Source: a gamma proteobacterium symbiont of Bathyaustriella thionipta (GTDB lineage: Bacteria > Pseudomonadota > Gammaproteobacteria > Chromatiales > Chromatiaceae). Taken from it: a stretch of DNA of 6,306 bases. The stretch spans positions 1-6,306 of the forward strand of contig JAHXHF010000304.1 in NCBI GenBank assembly GCA_025656895.1. Direction: 5' to 3'. Shown in pieces: positions 6,262 through 6,306 of this stretch. Each line of letters starts with the position of its first letter. The stretch's first letter is position 1. The notes below the pieces were generated by a model, which saw only the letters and a list, made by a program, of their open reading frames with translations, was not told the DNA's origin and made no database searches. The translations under genes and the position numbers were made by a program.

Positions 6262-6293
6262 GTAGGATAATACTCCTATCAACTTGATGGGAG
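6262..6293 (+). promoter_or_regulatory. Alternative hairpins covering a ribosome binding site
   Basis: The segment CTCCTATCAA (6273-6282) can pair with TTGATGGGAG (6284-6293), 9 Watson-Crick pairs plus one G-U, closing over the Shine-Dalgarno GGGAG (6289-6293). In RNA the tip would open to a small loop. The same segment's TCCTA (6274-6278) can instead pair with TAGGA (6263-6267), which would free the Shine-Dalgarno site. The two folds exclude each other. GATAAT at 6266-6271 also resembles a -10 box but has no good -35. That this controls translation is inference from pairing. Confidence 0.5.
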
Positions 6294-6300
6294 AAAGAAA

Positions 6301-6306
6301 ATGGCT
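6301..6306 (+). CDS. Start of an unidentified gene, cut by the right edge
   Basis: ATG GCT follows GGGAG with a 7-base spacer, an excellent ribosome binding arrangement. Only Met-Ala is visible, so the product cannot be named; a transposase is likely from the context of an interrupted sigma gene. Confidence 0.4.

Larger units (their letters stand above)
6221..6306 (+). mobile_element. Probable left end of an insertion element
   Basis: The sequence after base 6220 no longer encodes sigma factor and instead shows a compact leader: a perfect hairpin, a second set of overlapping inverted repeats, GGGAG and an ATG. This is the layout of an insertion sequence end followed by its transposase gene. 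The class is undecided. A hairpin close to the tip plus a structure covering the ribosome site is known for IS200-type elements, but no diagnostic end sequence or transposase residues are available here. The exact junction is uncertain by several bases, and no target duplication can be tested because the other end is outside the window. A deletion junction joining the sigma gene to another gene is an alternative. Confidence 0.5.

Overview
The window looks like chromosomal DNA of a gammaproteobacterium. The best evidence is the cluster of an ArsC-type reductase, a WrbA-type flavoprotein, a small DUF2069 membrane protein and the DnaA regulator Hda, together with a DUF2066 lipid-era housekeeping neighbour and a CDP-alcohol phosphatidyltransferase. 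All are typical gammaproteobacterial core genes in a familiar neighbourhood. The genus cannot be read from the sequence. Nearly all of bases 1-5723 is tightly packed, ordinary coding sequence.

Layout. Bases 2-1961 (+): the 3' part of a gene for a large PilZ-like protein, running off the left edge, followed 4 bases later by a secreted M23-family (LytM-type) protein. Bases 2046-4048 (+): arsC, wrbA, DUF2069 and hda, each touching or overlapping the next, so they are very probably one transcript with translational coupling. Bases 4099-5723 (-): DUF2066 and a CDP-alcohol phosphatidyltransferase, overlapping by 4 bases and convergent with hda. Bases 5724-5993: an AT-rich divergent intergenic region with a plausible promoter for the minus-strand pair and a perfect 16-bp palindrome. 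Bases 5994-6227 (+): the N-terminal part (region 2) of an ECF-type sigma factor that stops abruptly. Bases ~6221-6306: unrelated sequence with three inverted repeats, a strong Shine-Dalgarno site and an ATG at the very edge, best read as the left end of a mobile element inserted in the sigma gene.

Functional reading. The plus-strand cluster joins redox and detoxification enzymes (arsC, wrbA) to Hda, which inactivates DnaA-ATP after replication initiates. The minus-strand pair is envelope-related: one product is exported, the other is a phospholipid-type membrane enzyme. The PilZ-like and M23 genes suggest c-di-GMP-linked control and cell-wall remodelling.

Most interesting region. The right edge holds a broken sigma factor and, downstream of the break, a leader in which one sequence segment can pair either with an upstream partner or with the ribosome binding site of the next gene. 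The identity of that gene lies outside the window, so the type of element is unresolved. No CRISPR array, tRNA, rRNA or complete new defence-like system is visible.
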